Assembly (NCBI RefSeq): GCF_009846885.1
Contig: NZ_WUWM01000008.1
Location: 1-64,000, forward strand
Reading direction: 5' to 3'
DNA: 64,000 nt
DNA from: Paenibacillus puerhi
GTDB taxonomy: Bacteria > Bacillota > Bacilli > Paenibacillales > NBRC-103111
How positions within the stretch are numbered: position 1 is the stretch's first letter; each line of letters opens with the position of its first letter. The notes beneath the pieces are model-generated. The model was not told the origin of the DNA. It searched no databases and saw only the letters and a program-made list of their open reading frames with translations. Position numbers and translations under genes: made by a program. Below, in pieces: positions 35,822 through 43,382 of the stretch.

Positions 35822-36415
35822 ATGAAAAAATTTAACTTCAAGCAATTCAAATTCCATCGCGTTCGCGCCGATGAATTGACGGACCGCTTGCTGGTCCTCA
35901 ATCTGTATGTGACCCAAGCCGTAGTGCTGCTTATAGCCGCTGTTATCCTATGGTTTCAAAAGCCGAACCTCCCGTCCTTATTTTCGCTGGAGCCGGCCTG
36001 GCCCATCGTCTTGTGGGGAGCCGTGTTTGCCGCCGTGGTTCTCGTCGTGGACTTGCTTATCTCGCAATGGGTCCCTCCTGAGGTCGCAGATGACGGCGGA
36101 ATCAACGAAATGCTGTTTGGAAGCCGTCCGCTTTGGCATATAGCCGTCATGTCGCTTGTGGTAGCCGTCTGCGAGGAACTGCTGTTTCGCGGCGCGATCC
36201 AGGCAAGCTGGGGGCCGTATTGGACGAGCATCTTGTTCGCGGCCATCCACTTCCGGTATCTGCAGCACTGGTTAATGACCGGGCTTGTGTTCGGCATCAG
36301 CTATGGGCTTGGCTGGATATATATCCAGACGGGCTCGCTCTGGACGCCGATCCTTGCTCACTTTCTCATCGATTTTGTGATGGGGTGCATCCTACGATAC
36401 AGGAGAGAGACTTAA
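35822..36415 (+). CDS. CPBP family intramembrane metalloprotease
   Basis: Abi/CAAX-protease-like membrane protein of 197 residues, in the position of ypbD in B. subtilis. The active-site motifs are CEELLFRG (about 119-126), FAAIHF (about 139-144) and HFLIDF (about 180-185), giving the EExxxR, FxxxH and HxxxD/N signature. The substrate is unknown. ATG 35822 has an AGGGA 7 nt upstream. The next small gene starts one base after the stop. Confidence 0.85.
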   Translation: MKKFNFKQFKFHRVRADELTDRLLVLNLYVTQAVVLLIAAVILWFQKPNLPSLFSLEPAWPIVLWGAVFAAVVLVVDLLISQWVPPEVADDGGINEMLFGSRPLWHIAVMSLVVAVCEELLFRGAIQASWGPYWTSILFAAIHFRYLQHWLMTGLVFGISYGLGWIYIQTGSLWTPILAHFLIDFVMGCILRYRRET

Positions 36416-36416
36416 G

Positions 36417-36635
36417 ATGAATGCCAAACGCTTGCAGGAAGAACCCACGATCGCGCGGCCTTCGGGCAGGGAGGAGGTCCCCCTGCCCGAGGATCATTAC
36501 CTGCCGCCGCGGAGATCGGTGCATCCAACCGAGAAAGAAAAATGGCTACGTATCTTTTATCGGTCGCTGCTCTGGATTTTTATACTGCTTGTTACGGGGC
36601 TTTTGCTGTGGGGGTGGAGGAGGCTGTATCCGTAA
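36417..36635 (+). CDS. Small single-pass membrane protein
   Basis: I do not recognise this gene. The 72-residue product has a hydrophilic Pro/Glu/Arg-rich N-terminal part (1-45) and one membrane helix (about 49-66, LLWIFILLVTGLLLWGW). It begins one base after the CPBP protease stop, so the pair is probably co-translated and may act together. Its last 44 bases overlap the 3' end of the convergent deacetylase gene. Confidence 0.6.
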   Translation: MNAKRLQEEPTIARPSGREEVPLPEDHYLPPRRSVHPTEKEKWLRIFYRSLLWIFILLVTGLLLWGWRRLYP

Positions 36636-37515
36636 GCTCGATCGCATCCGGATCTACGAAGCCGTAGCCCTTCTCCTCCAGCTGCGTTAGCAGCTTGTCT
36701 AGCGCTTCGACGGTCCAAGGCAGCTCATGCATAAGAATGTTGCTGCCGGCGTGCAGCTGTTCCATGACGTTCGCAGCGACCTGATCCGAGCTGTGATTTT
36801 TGGTCGACATCTCCCAATCCTTCGATCCGTTGGACCATGTCATATACAGCATATTCTCTTCTTTGGCTTTGGCCCGGACAAGATCGCTGCCGGAGCCATG
36901 GGGAGGACGGAAAAATGACGGAGCCTTGCCAATGAGCTCCTCGACCGCTTTCTGAACGTCGGCCAGCTGCTGGTCGACTTTTTCTTTGTTTTCCTTCTTC
37001 AGGTCGATATGGTCCCAAGAGTGGTTGCCGATCGTCTGTCCGCGGTCGTGCAGGAGCTTGACGATATCGGGCTTCTGCTTGATCCGGTAACCGTTCAGAA
37101 AAAAGATCGCCTTCGCCTTATGCTTATCCAGCGTATCCAGCATAGCTTTGTTCATTTCCATATCCTTAGGCCCGTCGTCAAAGGTAAGCAGGACGACCTT
37201 TTTCGGATGCTTGTCCGGGTCGATCGGTACGATATCGTACGTCTTGGGATTCATCCTGTACGTTTTGGCCGCTGGCTGAGGCTCCTGTGCCGGCGGCGCT
37301 TCAGCCTGAGGAGGCTTCGAAGCGGAAGGGACGGATGGAGAAGGCGCAGTCTGAACATCCGCCGGTTTCTCGCCCGTGCCGGATGGCGGTGAAGTCCGGG
37401 CCGGCGGGGGCTGAGGCTGAACCGCAGCAGGCTCTCCCGGAGAAGCCTGACAGGCTGTAACAGCCGCGGCCACCAGCAGGGCGGCCGGGAGTGTCATCCA
37501 TTTGTTCGTAATCAT
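36592..37515 (-). CDS. Polysaccharide deacetylase lipoprotein
   Basis: NodB-type carbohydrate esterase family 4 enzyme of 307 residues. The signal peptide ends in a lipobox (VTAC, Cys about 22). A Pro/Ser/Ala-rich linker (about 25-85) leads to the catalytic domain with LTFDDGP (metal-binding Asp pair), GNHSWDH (His pair) and FFRPPHGSGSD. It probably deacetylates peptidoglycan or another cell-surface glycan. The 3' end overlaps the preceding plus-strand gene by 44 bp. Confidence 0.9.
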   Translation of the reverse strand: MITNKWMTLPAALLVAAAVTACQASPGEPAAVQPQPPPARTSPPSGTGEKPADVQTAPSPSVPSASKPPQAEAPPAQEPQPAAKTYRMNPKTYDIVPIDPDKHPKKVVLLTFDDGPKDMEMNKAMLDTLDKHKAKAIFFLNGYRIKQKPDIVKLLHDRGQTIGNHSWDHIDLKKENKEKVDQQLADVQKAVEELIGKAPSFFRPPHGSGSDLVRAKAKEENMLYMTWSNGSKDWEMSTKNHSSDQVAANVMEQLHAGSNILMHELPWTVEALDKLLTQLEEKGYGFVDPDAIELTDTASSTPTAKAP

Positions 37516-37652
37516 CGCTTGTGTCAGCTCCTTTGCTGGGAAGTCGCCCGAATCGGACCGCCGAAAGCGGCCCTTCCTGATTTTATCATGTATGGCGGCT
37601 GGTTACCTAGCGGAAAATAGATTACGAATACCAAGAGGATGGAGGGATAGCT

Positions 37653-38015
37653 ATGAAGATGAGTACTTTCCTGTTAGGCGGGGTTGTCGGGGCGGCTGCG
37701 GCAATATACTTGACGAAACGGGCGAAACCGATGCTTTTCTCCGCGCTCTCGAGCAATGAGGCATCATCTGGATTGCTGCACAGCGGCCTGGGCCGTTCGG
37801 GCAAACATGCAGACACCCAGTCAGCTGGCGGACTGGCTGGAGCCAGCTCGAAAAAAGCTTCTTCCGACAGCCTGCAGCTTGGAATCGACGGATTGGGGAA
37901 GGTCGAGGAGATCATCCGGAAGGATCCGAAACTGAAGGAAGCGGTGGACGAGATTATTGCTGGCTCCGCAGAGACTGCAGGCAAAGAGCAGAATAAAGAG
38001 CAGCACGCGCACTGA
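37653..38015 (+). CDS. Small protein with one N-terminal membrane helix
   Basis: I do not recognise this gene. The 120-residue product has an N-terminal helix with Gly/Ala packing (FLLGGVVGAAAAIYLT, about 6-21) resembling YtxH-type proteins. A long low-complexity Ser/Gly/Lys-rich region and a short amphipathic helix follow (LGKVEEIIRKDPKLKEAVDEI). GGAGGG is 7 nt upstream of ATG 37653. A strong terminator follows. Confidence 0.6.
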   Translation: MKMSTFLLGGVVGAAAAIYLTKRAKPMLFSALSSNEASSGLLHSGLGRSGKHADTQSAGGLAGASSKKASSDSLQLGIDGLGKVEEIIRKDPKLKEAVDEIIAGSAETAGKEQNKEQHAH

Positions 38016-38038
38016 TGCGGGAATCGTCGGCGATCCAG

Positions 38039-38080
38039 ACGCAGAAGGCAACTCCTAGGGGGAGGCCTTCTGCGTTTTTT
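38039..38080 (+). terminator. Rho-independent terminator
   Basis: CGCAGAAGGC (38040-38049) pairs with GCCTTCTGCG (38065-38074), followed by TTTTTT. Confidence 0.9.
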
Positions 38081-38142
38081 CGTCCGTCCAAGGGGGAACT
38101 GGCGGATTTTTTGACTATAAGCCTTTTTTCGGCGGGGAAGCG

Positions 38143-38170
38143 TTCTTTTCTTGCAGGAATGTGATATAAT
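38143..38170 (+). promoter_or_regulatory. Candidate extended -10 promoter for the MecA-like gene
   Basis: TGATATAAT (38162-38170) gives an extended -10 box. A weak TTCTTT lies 16 nt upstream of it at 38143-38148. The 150-nt leader to the next gene shows no clear structure. Confidence 0.5.
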
Positions 38171-38321
38171 AGTCGTAACATGGAATACAAGCTGTTGCTC
38201 GGGGGCTCAGCCCTTGCTCTGCTTGCATAACGGTTAGCGCCGCTGCGGCTGCTCCCGCGGCACACCTTTGTAAACCAAACTTCATAAGCTGTTAATACAG
38301 TCGGCAAGGGAGGAATCCAGT

Positions 38322-38927
38322 ATGAAAATGGAGCGTTTAAGTCAGGACAAGATACGGATTTTCCTCACATTCGATGACTTAACAGAGCGCGGCATTCAAA
38401 AGGATGACATGTGGCGGGAAATTCCCAAAGTTCATGAGCTGTTTAGCGAGATGATGGATCAGGCTTACATGGAACTTGGATTTGATGCCAGCGGTCCGCT
38501 CGCTGTTGAAGTTCTTGCCATGCCGGCACAAGGGATGATGGTTATCGTCACCCGGGGTAAGATGAACTTCAATTCCGGTGAAGACACCTTGGAAGACGAA
38601 CTTGATGAAGAAGTGTACGAGCTGGAACTGACGCTCGAAGAAACGGATCAGGTCACTTATGCGTTCAACGACTTCGAGGATTTGCTTCGTCTTGCCAAAG
38701 TCATGGAGCCAATGCTTACGGACGGCGGAACGTTGTATGCATATAAGAACAAGTGGATCTTGCTGCTTGATGCCGAATCGATGGATGAGAAAAAACTGCA
38801 GGCGGTCGTGGCCGTATTGTCCGAATATGGAGAAGCGACTTCCGTAACTCATGCAGTACTTGAAGAATACGGCAAGACCGTTATTGCCGAGAACGCGGTC
38901 GGAACGCTTTGCGCCAAATTTCAGTAA
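38322..38927 (+). CDS. mecA: ClpC adaptor protein of the MecA/YpbH family
   Basis: Adaptor that delivers substrates to ClpCP. The 201-residue product has the N-terminal substrate-binding part (MKMERLSQDKIRIFLTFDDL...RGIQ), an acidic linker (EDTLEDELDEEVYELEL, about 88-104) and a C-terminal ClpC-binding domain (TYAFNDFEDLLRLAK). Gene order matches the ypbH region of B. subtilis, so this may be the YpbH (MecB) orthologue rather than MecA itself. GGAGG precedes ATG 38322. Confidence 0.88.
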   Translation: MKMERLSQDKIRIFLTFDDLTERGIQKDDMWREIPKVHELFSEMMDQAYMELGFDASGPLAVEVLAMPAQGMMVIVTRGKMNFNSGEDTLEDELDEEVYELELTLEETDQVTYAFNDFEDLLRLAKVMEPMLTDGGTLYAYKNKWILLLDAESMDEKKLQAVVAVLSEYGEATSVTHAVLEEYGKTVIAENAVGTLCAKFQ

Positions 38928-38973
38928 GTGCGTTAGCGGGTGAAGTCGTTTCCGTGCATACGATATACAGGGT

Positions 38974-39017
38974 AAAGCATTCGCAAAAACGATTCGTTTT
39001 TGAGGAATGCTTTTTTT
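38974..39017 (+). terminator. Terminator after the MecA-like gene
   Basis: AAAGCATTC-GCAAAAAC pairs with GTTTTTG-GGAATGCTTT across 38974-39013, followed by T residues. Its T run lies directly before the ribosome site of the next gene. Confidence 0.8.
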
Positions 39018-39035
39018 GCGGAGAGGAGCATGGAT

Positions 39036-40592
39036 ATGACGGGAATGAACAGAAGCGCGGCGAAACCTTCGTTTGACCTGGAAGAGCTGGTCGCGCATTA
39101 CCAGAAGCAGCTGACGGGAGAAGCGCTGCACTACTTGCAGCGCAGAGGGATCGAGCAAGAGACTGCGGAGCAGTATCGCATTGGATTTGAGGCGGGAAAG
39201 ATCGGTTTTTATGTGCAGACAGGCAAGATAGGGGGATACTTTCAAAATCGGGTCATCATCCCTATCGTGGATAAACAAGGTCTGCCGATCGATCTGATCG
39301 GGCGATCCATCGACAACAGGGATCCGAAGTATAAAGCGTTAGTCGGGGAAGAGGACTATTTGTTTAACGAGTCGGTCCTGGAGCAGACGGAGGATGTGGT
39401 GCTCTGCGGCGGTGTGTTCGATGTGCTGAGTCTGGCGCAAGCTCGCCTGCCTGCGGTATGCCCGCCGGTCTGGATGACGTTTAAGGAAACGCATGTAGAG
39501 AAGCTCAGACATAAGCGGGTGTTCGTATGCTTGGGCAATGACGAGCTGGGGCGCCGCGAAAGCTCGCGGGTCCAGGAGCTTCTCCAGGGAATCAGCAAGG
39601 AAACGTTTATCGTTAACCTGCCTGAATCCATCAAGGACGTGAACGATTTTTTCGTGCGCGTGCAGAATCCTTTGGACACCTTCATCCAACTGCTCAATGA
39701 AACGATGGAGGAATCGCTTCTGCTGCCGATTTCGCCCGATGTCAAGCATATTACCGCTTATACGGAAGAATATATGAAGCGGTATCGCGGTCAGTCCACA
39801 GGGATTCCGACCGGGTTCGATTCGCTGGACCATGCCTTGTTCGGGGGACTTCGTACCGGACTTTATTATATAACGGGCTGCGCCTCTTCGGGGAAGACGA
39901 TGCTTATGAAGCAGATGGCCGATGAGATCGCCTCCAGGCAAATTCCTGTCGTCTATGTCTCCTGGGACATGACGGCATTCGAGCTTTGGGCGCGCAGTAT
40001 CGCGCGTCTGATCGGTACGGAGCCGCAGCTCGTGCTGAGCGGCAAGGCTTCGCCCGAGGACGTGAGCCGGGCCAATAAGCAGTATGTGCACATCAGCAAA
40101 TGGATGTGGACCATCGAATGCACGCTGGAGACGGCGATGGACCGGGTGTTTGCAACGATCGAACGAATTGCGGGCATTGCGGGCCGAACGCCGGTCGTGT
40201 TCATCGACCATCTGAACCGCATCCCGACGACGGGCTTGCAGCGGCAGCCCCAGTCGGTGGCTGAGCATCAGACGATGCTTGCCTATGTATTAAAGCAATG
40301 GTCCCGGGAGAATGACGCTCCCGTCATTACCGCTATACCCATCGATCTTGGCGTCGAGAAACTGCCCGAAGGGGCGGAGGCTTCGGCTGATGTCGTTCTT
40401 TCGCTTACGCAAGGACGTACGGAGGGGACCGTGGAGGACGACAGCGAGAATCCCTGCTTGCTCCAATTGGTCAAGCACCGTAACGGCTCCCTAGCCTCCA
40501 TACCGCTGCGTTTCCTTCACTGCGAAGCCCGCTTCGAAGCGATGGAGGCTGAGTCTGCCGGTGAAGTTGGCGCAGAATCCGAGGGAGCTTGA
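39036..40592 (+). CDS. DnaG-core/DnaB-like helicase fusion, degraded Toprim
   Basis: A 518-residue two-domain protein. The N-terminal part (about 25-200) follows the DnaG catalytic core without its zinc finger: YLQRRGIEQETAEQYRIGF, then FQNRVIIPIVDKQG and PKYKAL. In the Toprim centre the usual EGxxD is CGGVFD and the usual DxD is GND, so two metal-binding acids are replaced. The C-terminal RecA domain (about 255-500) is DnaB-like: GIPTGFDSLDHALFGGL, Walker A GCASSGKT, Walker B VVFIDH. This order is that of T7 gp4/Twinkle primase-helicases. ATG 39036 follows GAGAGGAG with 7-nt spacing. It lies between the MecA-like gene and prsW with no phage genes around. Replication or repair role is unknown. 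Confidence 0.75.
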   Translation: MTGMNRSAAKPSFDLEELVAHYQKQLTGEALHYLQRRGIEQETAEQYRIGFEAGKIGFYVQTGKIGGYFQNRVIIPIVDKQGLPIDLIGRSIDNRDPKYKALVGEEDYLFNESVLEQTEDVVLCGGVFDVLSLAQARLPAVCPPVWMTFKETHVEKLRHKRVFVCLGNDELGRRESSRVQELLQGISKETFIVNLPESIKDVNDFFVRVQNPLDTFIQLLNETMEESLLLPISPDVKHITAYTEEYMKRYRGQSTGIPTGFDSLDHALFGGLRTGLYYITGCASSGKTMLMKQMADEIASRQIPVVYVSWDMTAFELWARSIARLIGTEPQLVLSGKASPEDVSRANKQYVHISKWMWTIECTLETAMDRVFATIERIAGIAGRTPVVFIDHLNRIPTTGLQRQPQSVAEHQTMLAYVLKQWSRENDAPVITAIPIDLGVEKLPEGAEASADVVLSLTQGRTEGTVEDDSENPCLLQLVKHRNGSLASIPLRFLHCEARFEAMEAESAGEVGAESEGA

Positions 40593-40681
40593 AGCTAGCG
40601 CAAATTGTCGAATTAAGGCATGGCACATCCGTTCGAATAGGTCTATAATGAAGATATGACATGGATTAGGAGGGAAAGCAC

Positions 40682-41374
40682 CTGAGCATACTCACACTAT
40701 TAATCACTGCCGTTGCGCCGGGTGCTGCCCTGCTGTCCTATTTTTATCTCAAGGACCGGTATGATCCGGAGCCCATCTCGCTGGTGCTGCGGCAGTTTTT
40801 TTTGGGATTGCTGATCGTTTTTCCAGTCATGGTCTTGCAGAATGCATTTGTTCAAGGCTTTGGCGACCATCCCCTTGTTTTTGCCTTTATCTCCTCTTCA
40901 TTGCCTGAAGAATTTATGAAATGGTTTATCGTCTACTTCGTGATCTACAAGCATACGACTTTCGACGAGCCCTATGACGGCATTGTATACGCGGTAGCGG
41001 CCTCGCTCGGCTTTGCCACGCTGGAGAATGTGCTTTATGCGCTGCTGAACTCCATGGATTTCACCACACTGCTTATGCGGGCTTTTCTTCCCGTGTCCGG
41101 TCACGCGATGTTCGGCGTTATGATGGGCTATCATTTCGGCCAGGCGAAGTTTGATCCGGCAGGATCCCACAAGCAGCTGGCCATGGCTTTTGTGCTGCCG
41201 TTTTTCTGGCACGGGGTGTTTGACTACACGCTATTTGTCGCCAAAGGCTACTGGCTTTGGATCATGGGTCCGCTAATGGCCTACCTCTGGCTCCGGAGTT
41301 TATGGAAGGTTAAGCGGGCCAACGCGAGATCCCCGCTCCGCATGGTCACTCGCGAGGATCGGGTTAAAATTTAA
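40682..41374 (+). CDS. prsW: Intramembrane protease PrsW, apparently starting at CTG
   Basis: Site-1 protease that, in B. subtilis, cleaves anti-sigma factor RsiW. The 230-residue multi-pass protein has the family motifs EEFMKW (about 77-82, double Glu), FATLENVLYA (about 113-122, conserved Glu) and HAMFGVMMGY (about 140-149), plus a later FWHGVFDY. The frame is closed upstream by TAG at 40667. The only start preceded by a ribosome site is CTG 40682 (AGGAGG at 40669-40674, 7-nt spacing). It restores the first membrane helix and the DRYDPEP motif, which the next GTG (40784) would lose. Confidence 0.88.
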   Translation: MSILTLLITAVAPGAALLSYFYLKDRYDPEPISLVLRQFFLGLLIVFPVMVLQNAFVQGFGDHPLVFAFISSSLPEEFMKWFIVYFVIYKHTTFDEPYDGIVYAVAASLGFATLENVLYALLNSMDFTTLLMRAFLPVSGHAMFGVMMGYHFGQAKFDPAGSHKQLAMAFVLPFFWHGVFDYTLFVAKGYWLWIMGPLMAYLWLRSLWKVKRANARSPLRMVTREDRVKI

Positions 41375-41430
41375 TAAGGCTGTCCATAATGGGGATATCC
41401 CATCCTGTTAGGAAACGAAAGGAGCCTTAT
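41374..41430 (+). promoter_or_regulatory. Inverted repeat enclosing a ribosome site and start codon
   Basis: ATAAGGCT (41374-41381) is complementary to AGCCTTAT (41423-41430), which covers part of the GGAG ribosome site and the first bases of the ATG of the next gene. The inner palindrome GGGATATCCC is at 41391-41400. The fold could hide the start. No function is shown. Confidence 0.35.
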
Positions 41431-41593
41431 GAACGTCGTCCAAACTCGTATTAAGGTGAAAATTCGATGCAAAAGCTGCGGTGAGAAGTTTACACTGAAG
41501 GGGCGTATGGACAAAGGAAAGATCGATACGGGCTTCAAGCGCTGCATTTGCGATAACGAGCAAGATTTTGACATTGAAACGAATGAACTCTAG
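41429..41593 (+). CDS. Small zinc-ribbon-like protein, 54 residues
   Basis: The short frame has AAAGGAG just upstream of ATG 41429. The product has a CKSCGEKF knuckle (about residues 14-21) and a second CIC pair (about 39-41), a pattern that could bind one zinc. The rest is charged. I do not recognise the family. It is followed by its own terminator and occupies the place where sleB stands in B. subtilis, between prsW and ypeB. Confidence 0.7.
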   Translation: MNVVQTRIKVKIRCKSCGEKFTLKGRMDKGKIDTGFKRCICDNEQDFDIETNEL

Positions 41594-41602
41594 TTTGCTC
41601 CG

Positions 41603-41631
41603 AAAGGCCGTCCCGCTGGGATGGCTTTTTT
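41603..41631 (+). terminator. Rho-independent terminator
   Basis: GGCCGTCCC pairs with GGGATGGCT around a GCT loop (41606-41626), followed by TTTTT. Confidence 0.8.
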
Positions 41632-41782
41632 GCCTAGAGAACCTCTCGGATGCCCGGAGCTTGTCCATGGCGGCAATGAAACGAACAATTTTCTTTCGCG
41701 GCATCGCATCTTGTGCATAAAGGAACTGCCTTCAAGCGCAAACTAAGCCCAACAATGGCTGAAGAAGGGAGCTTTATTGCAC

Positions 41783-43147
41783 ATGTACAAAAGACTGAGC
41801 GTTATTATGTTTCCGATTCTGCTGGTCGCTTTGATTGGAACCGGGTTATGGGGGTATATGGAGCATCAAGAGAAAAATTCGGTATTAATCAAGGCGGAAA
41901 ATCAGTATCAACGGGCTTTTCACGACTTATCGTTCCACGTCGGCAAGCTGCATAACGAGCTAGGCAACACGCTGGCGGTGAATGCAACCTCGCAGGATGC
42001 CTATAAAAAAGGGCTGATCAACGTATGGCGCATTACGAGTCAAGCTCAAAATGAAATTAGCCAGCTGCCGTTAACTCTCCTTCCCTTCAACAAGACGGAA
42101 GAGTTTCTGGCCAATATCTCGAACTTTGCTTATCGGGCTGCGGTAAGGGATCTAAGCAAGCAGCCTCTCTCGCAAGACGAGATGAAGACGCTCCGTACGC
42201 TTTATGAGCATTCCACTCAGATTAACAAGGACCTGAGGCAGGTACAATCGACGGTCATGGCGCAAAATCTTCGTTGGATGGATGTCGAGCTGGCGCTTGC
42301 CACGCAGAAGGAGCCTCAGGATAACGCCATTATCGACGGCTTCACCTCGATGGATAAGAAAGTCAGCGAATATCCCGAGATCGACTGGAGCCCTGCCGTC
42401 ATGAGCATGAATCAAAGCCTTAAGCGTAATATGACGATGCTCAGCGGCAACGAGGTAACGGCAGACGAGATCAAAATGAAGGCAGCGCAGTTCCTCGGCG
42501 CAATCGATCCGAGCGTCATCCAAGTCGTAGAGAACGGGACGGGTACACCGTATCAGTCCTATAGCGCTTTTGTTCCGAAGGAAGGAACGCAGGACGGCGC
42601 ACACCTCGACTATTCGAAAAAAGGCGGACAACTCCTGTGGTACAATGAAGCCCGGGATGTGAAGTCCAAGCAGCTCGATCTGCGGCAGGCGCGCGATATC
42701 GCCGCGCAATTTCTGGACGATCACGGTTATGACGGCATGACGGCCGTCAGCTATGACGAGTACAGCAATGTGGCCGATATTACTTTTGCCTCGCGAAACC
42801 AGGACGTGATCAATTACCTGGAGAAGGTCGCAGTTAAGGTTGCGCTGGATAACGGCGAGGTTACCGGACTGGAAGCGAGGGATTACGTATATGACAAGAA
42901 GGAGCGTCAACTGGCCGCGCCGAAGCTGACGGAGGAGGAAGCCAAGAAGACGCTGAGTCCGGAATTCAAAGCGGAAAGTGTACGAAAAGCTTTAATCCGC
43001 AACGATGTTGAGGAAGAGGTGCAATGCTATCAGGTTGTTGGACGAGTGAACGGCGGGCTTTACAGCATCTACGTGAATGCCGATAGCGGAGCCCATGAGA
43101 AGATCGACCGTATAAGCGAGGAAGAGGCGCAGGTTTCCCGAACCTGA
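41783..43147 (+). CDS. ypeB: Germination protein YpeB
   Basis: Spore protein needed, in Bacillus, for incorporation and stability of the cortex-lytic enzyme SleB. The 454-residue product has an N-terminal membrane anchor (about 7-24), a helical domain (about 35-210) and tandem PepSY-like domains in the C-terminal half (for example RQARDIAAQFLDDHGYDGM and VAVKVALDNGEVTGLEARDY). ATG 41783 is favoured over TTG 41777 by ribosome-site spacing. sleB, normally directly upstream, is absent here. Confidence 0.92.
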   Translation: MYKRLSVIMFPILLVALIGTGLWGYMEHQEKNSVLIKAENQYQRAFHDLSFHVGKLHNELGNTLAVNATSQDAYKKGLINVWRITSQAQNEISQLPLTLLPFNKTEEFLANISNFAYRAAVRDLSKQPLSQDEMKTLRTLYEHSTQINKDLRQVQSTVMAQNLRWMDVELALATQKEPQDNAIIDGFTSMDKKVSEYPEIDWSPAVMSMNQSLKRNMTMLSGNEVTADEIKMKAAQFLGAIDPSVIQVVENGTGTPYQSYSAFVPKEGTQDGAHLDYSKKGGQLLWYNEARDVKSKQLDLRQARDIAAQFLDDHGYDGMTAVSYDEYSNVADITFASRNQDVINYLEKVAVKVALDNGEVTGLEARDYVYDKKERQLAAPKLTEEEAKKTLSPEFKAESVRKALIRNDVEEEVQCYQVVGRVNGGLYSIYVNADSGAHEKIDRISEEEAQVSRT

Positions 43148-43178
43148 CGGCCAATAGCCAAGCCGCATAAAGCTATTC

Positions 43179-43214
43179 CCGAAGAATCCGCAGCAGACGC
43201 TGCGGATTCTTCGG
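43179..43214. terminator. Perfect 16-bp hairpin after ypeB, no T tract
   Basis: CCGAAGAATCCGCAGC (43179-43194) pairs perfectly with 43199-43214 across an AGAC loop. No T run follows on either side, so it may end transcription weakly or protect the ypeB 3' end. Confidence 0.6.
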
Positions 43215-43297
43215 CGTACGGGGGCTGCTGAGCCAAGGCTGGTCCCGCTTGCCTTCTGCAGGGGGCAGACGGATTTGGCGTCAAGGACAAATTTACC

Positions 43298-43325
43298 TTT
43301 CCATATCGGGGGGGCATGTTATAAT
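43298..43325 (+). promoter_or_regulatory. Candidate extended -10 promoter for ypfA
   Basis: TGTTATAAT (43317-43325) is an extended -10 box; TTTCCA (43298-43303) is 16 nt upstream of the -10 hexamer. Confidence 0.55.
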
Positions 43326-43382
43326 AGAAGGGTATGTATAGTTCTAAAGTCTGTTAACGATTCTGTCAGGGGGTTGCCGAGC

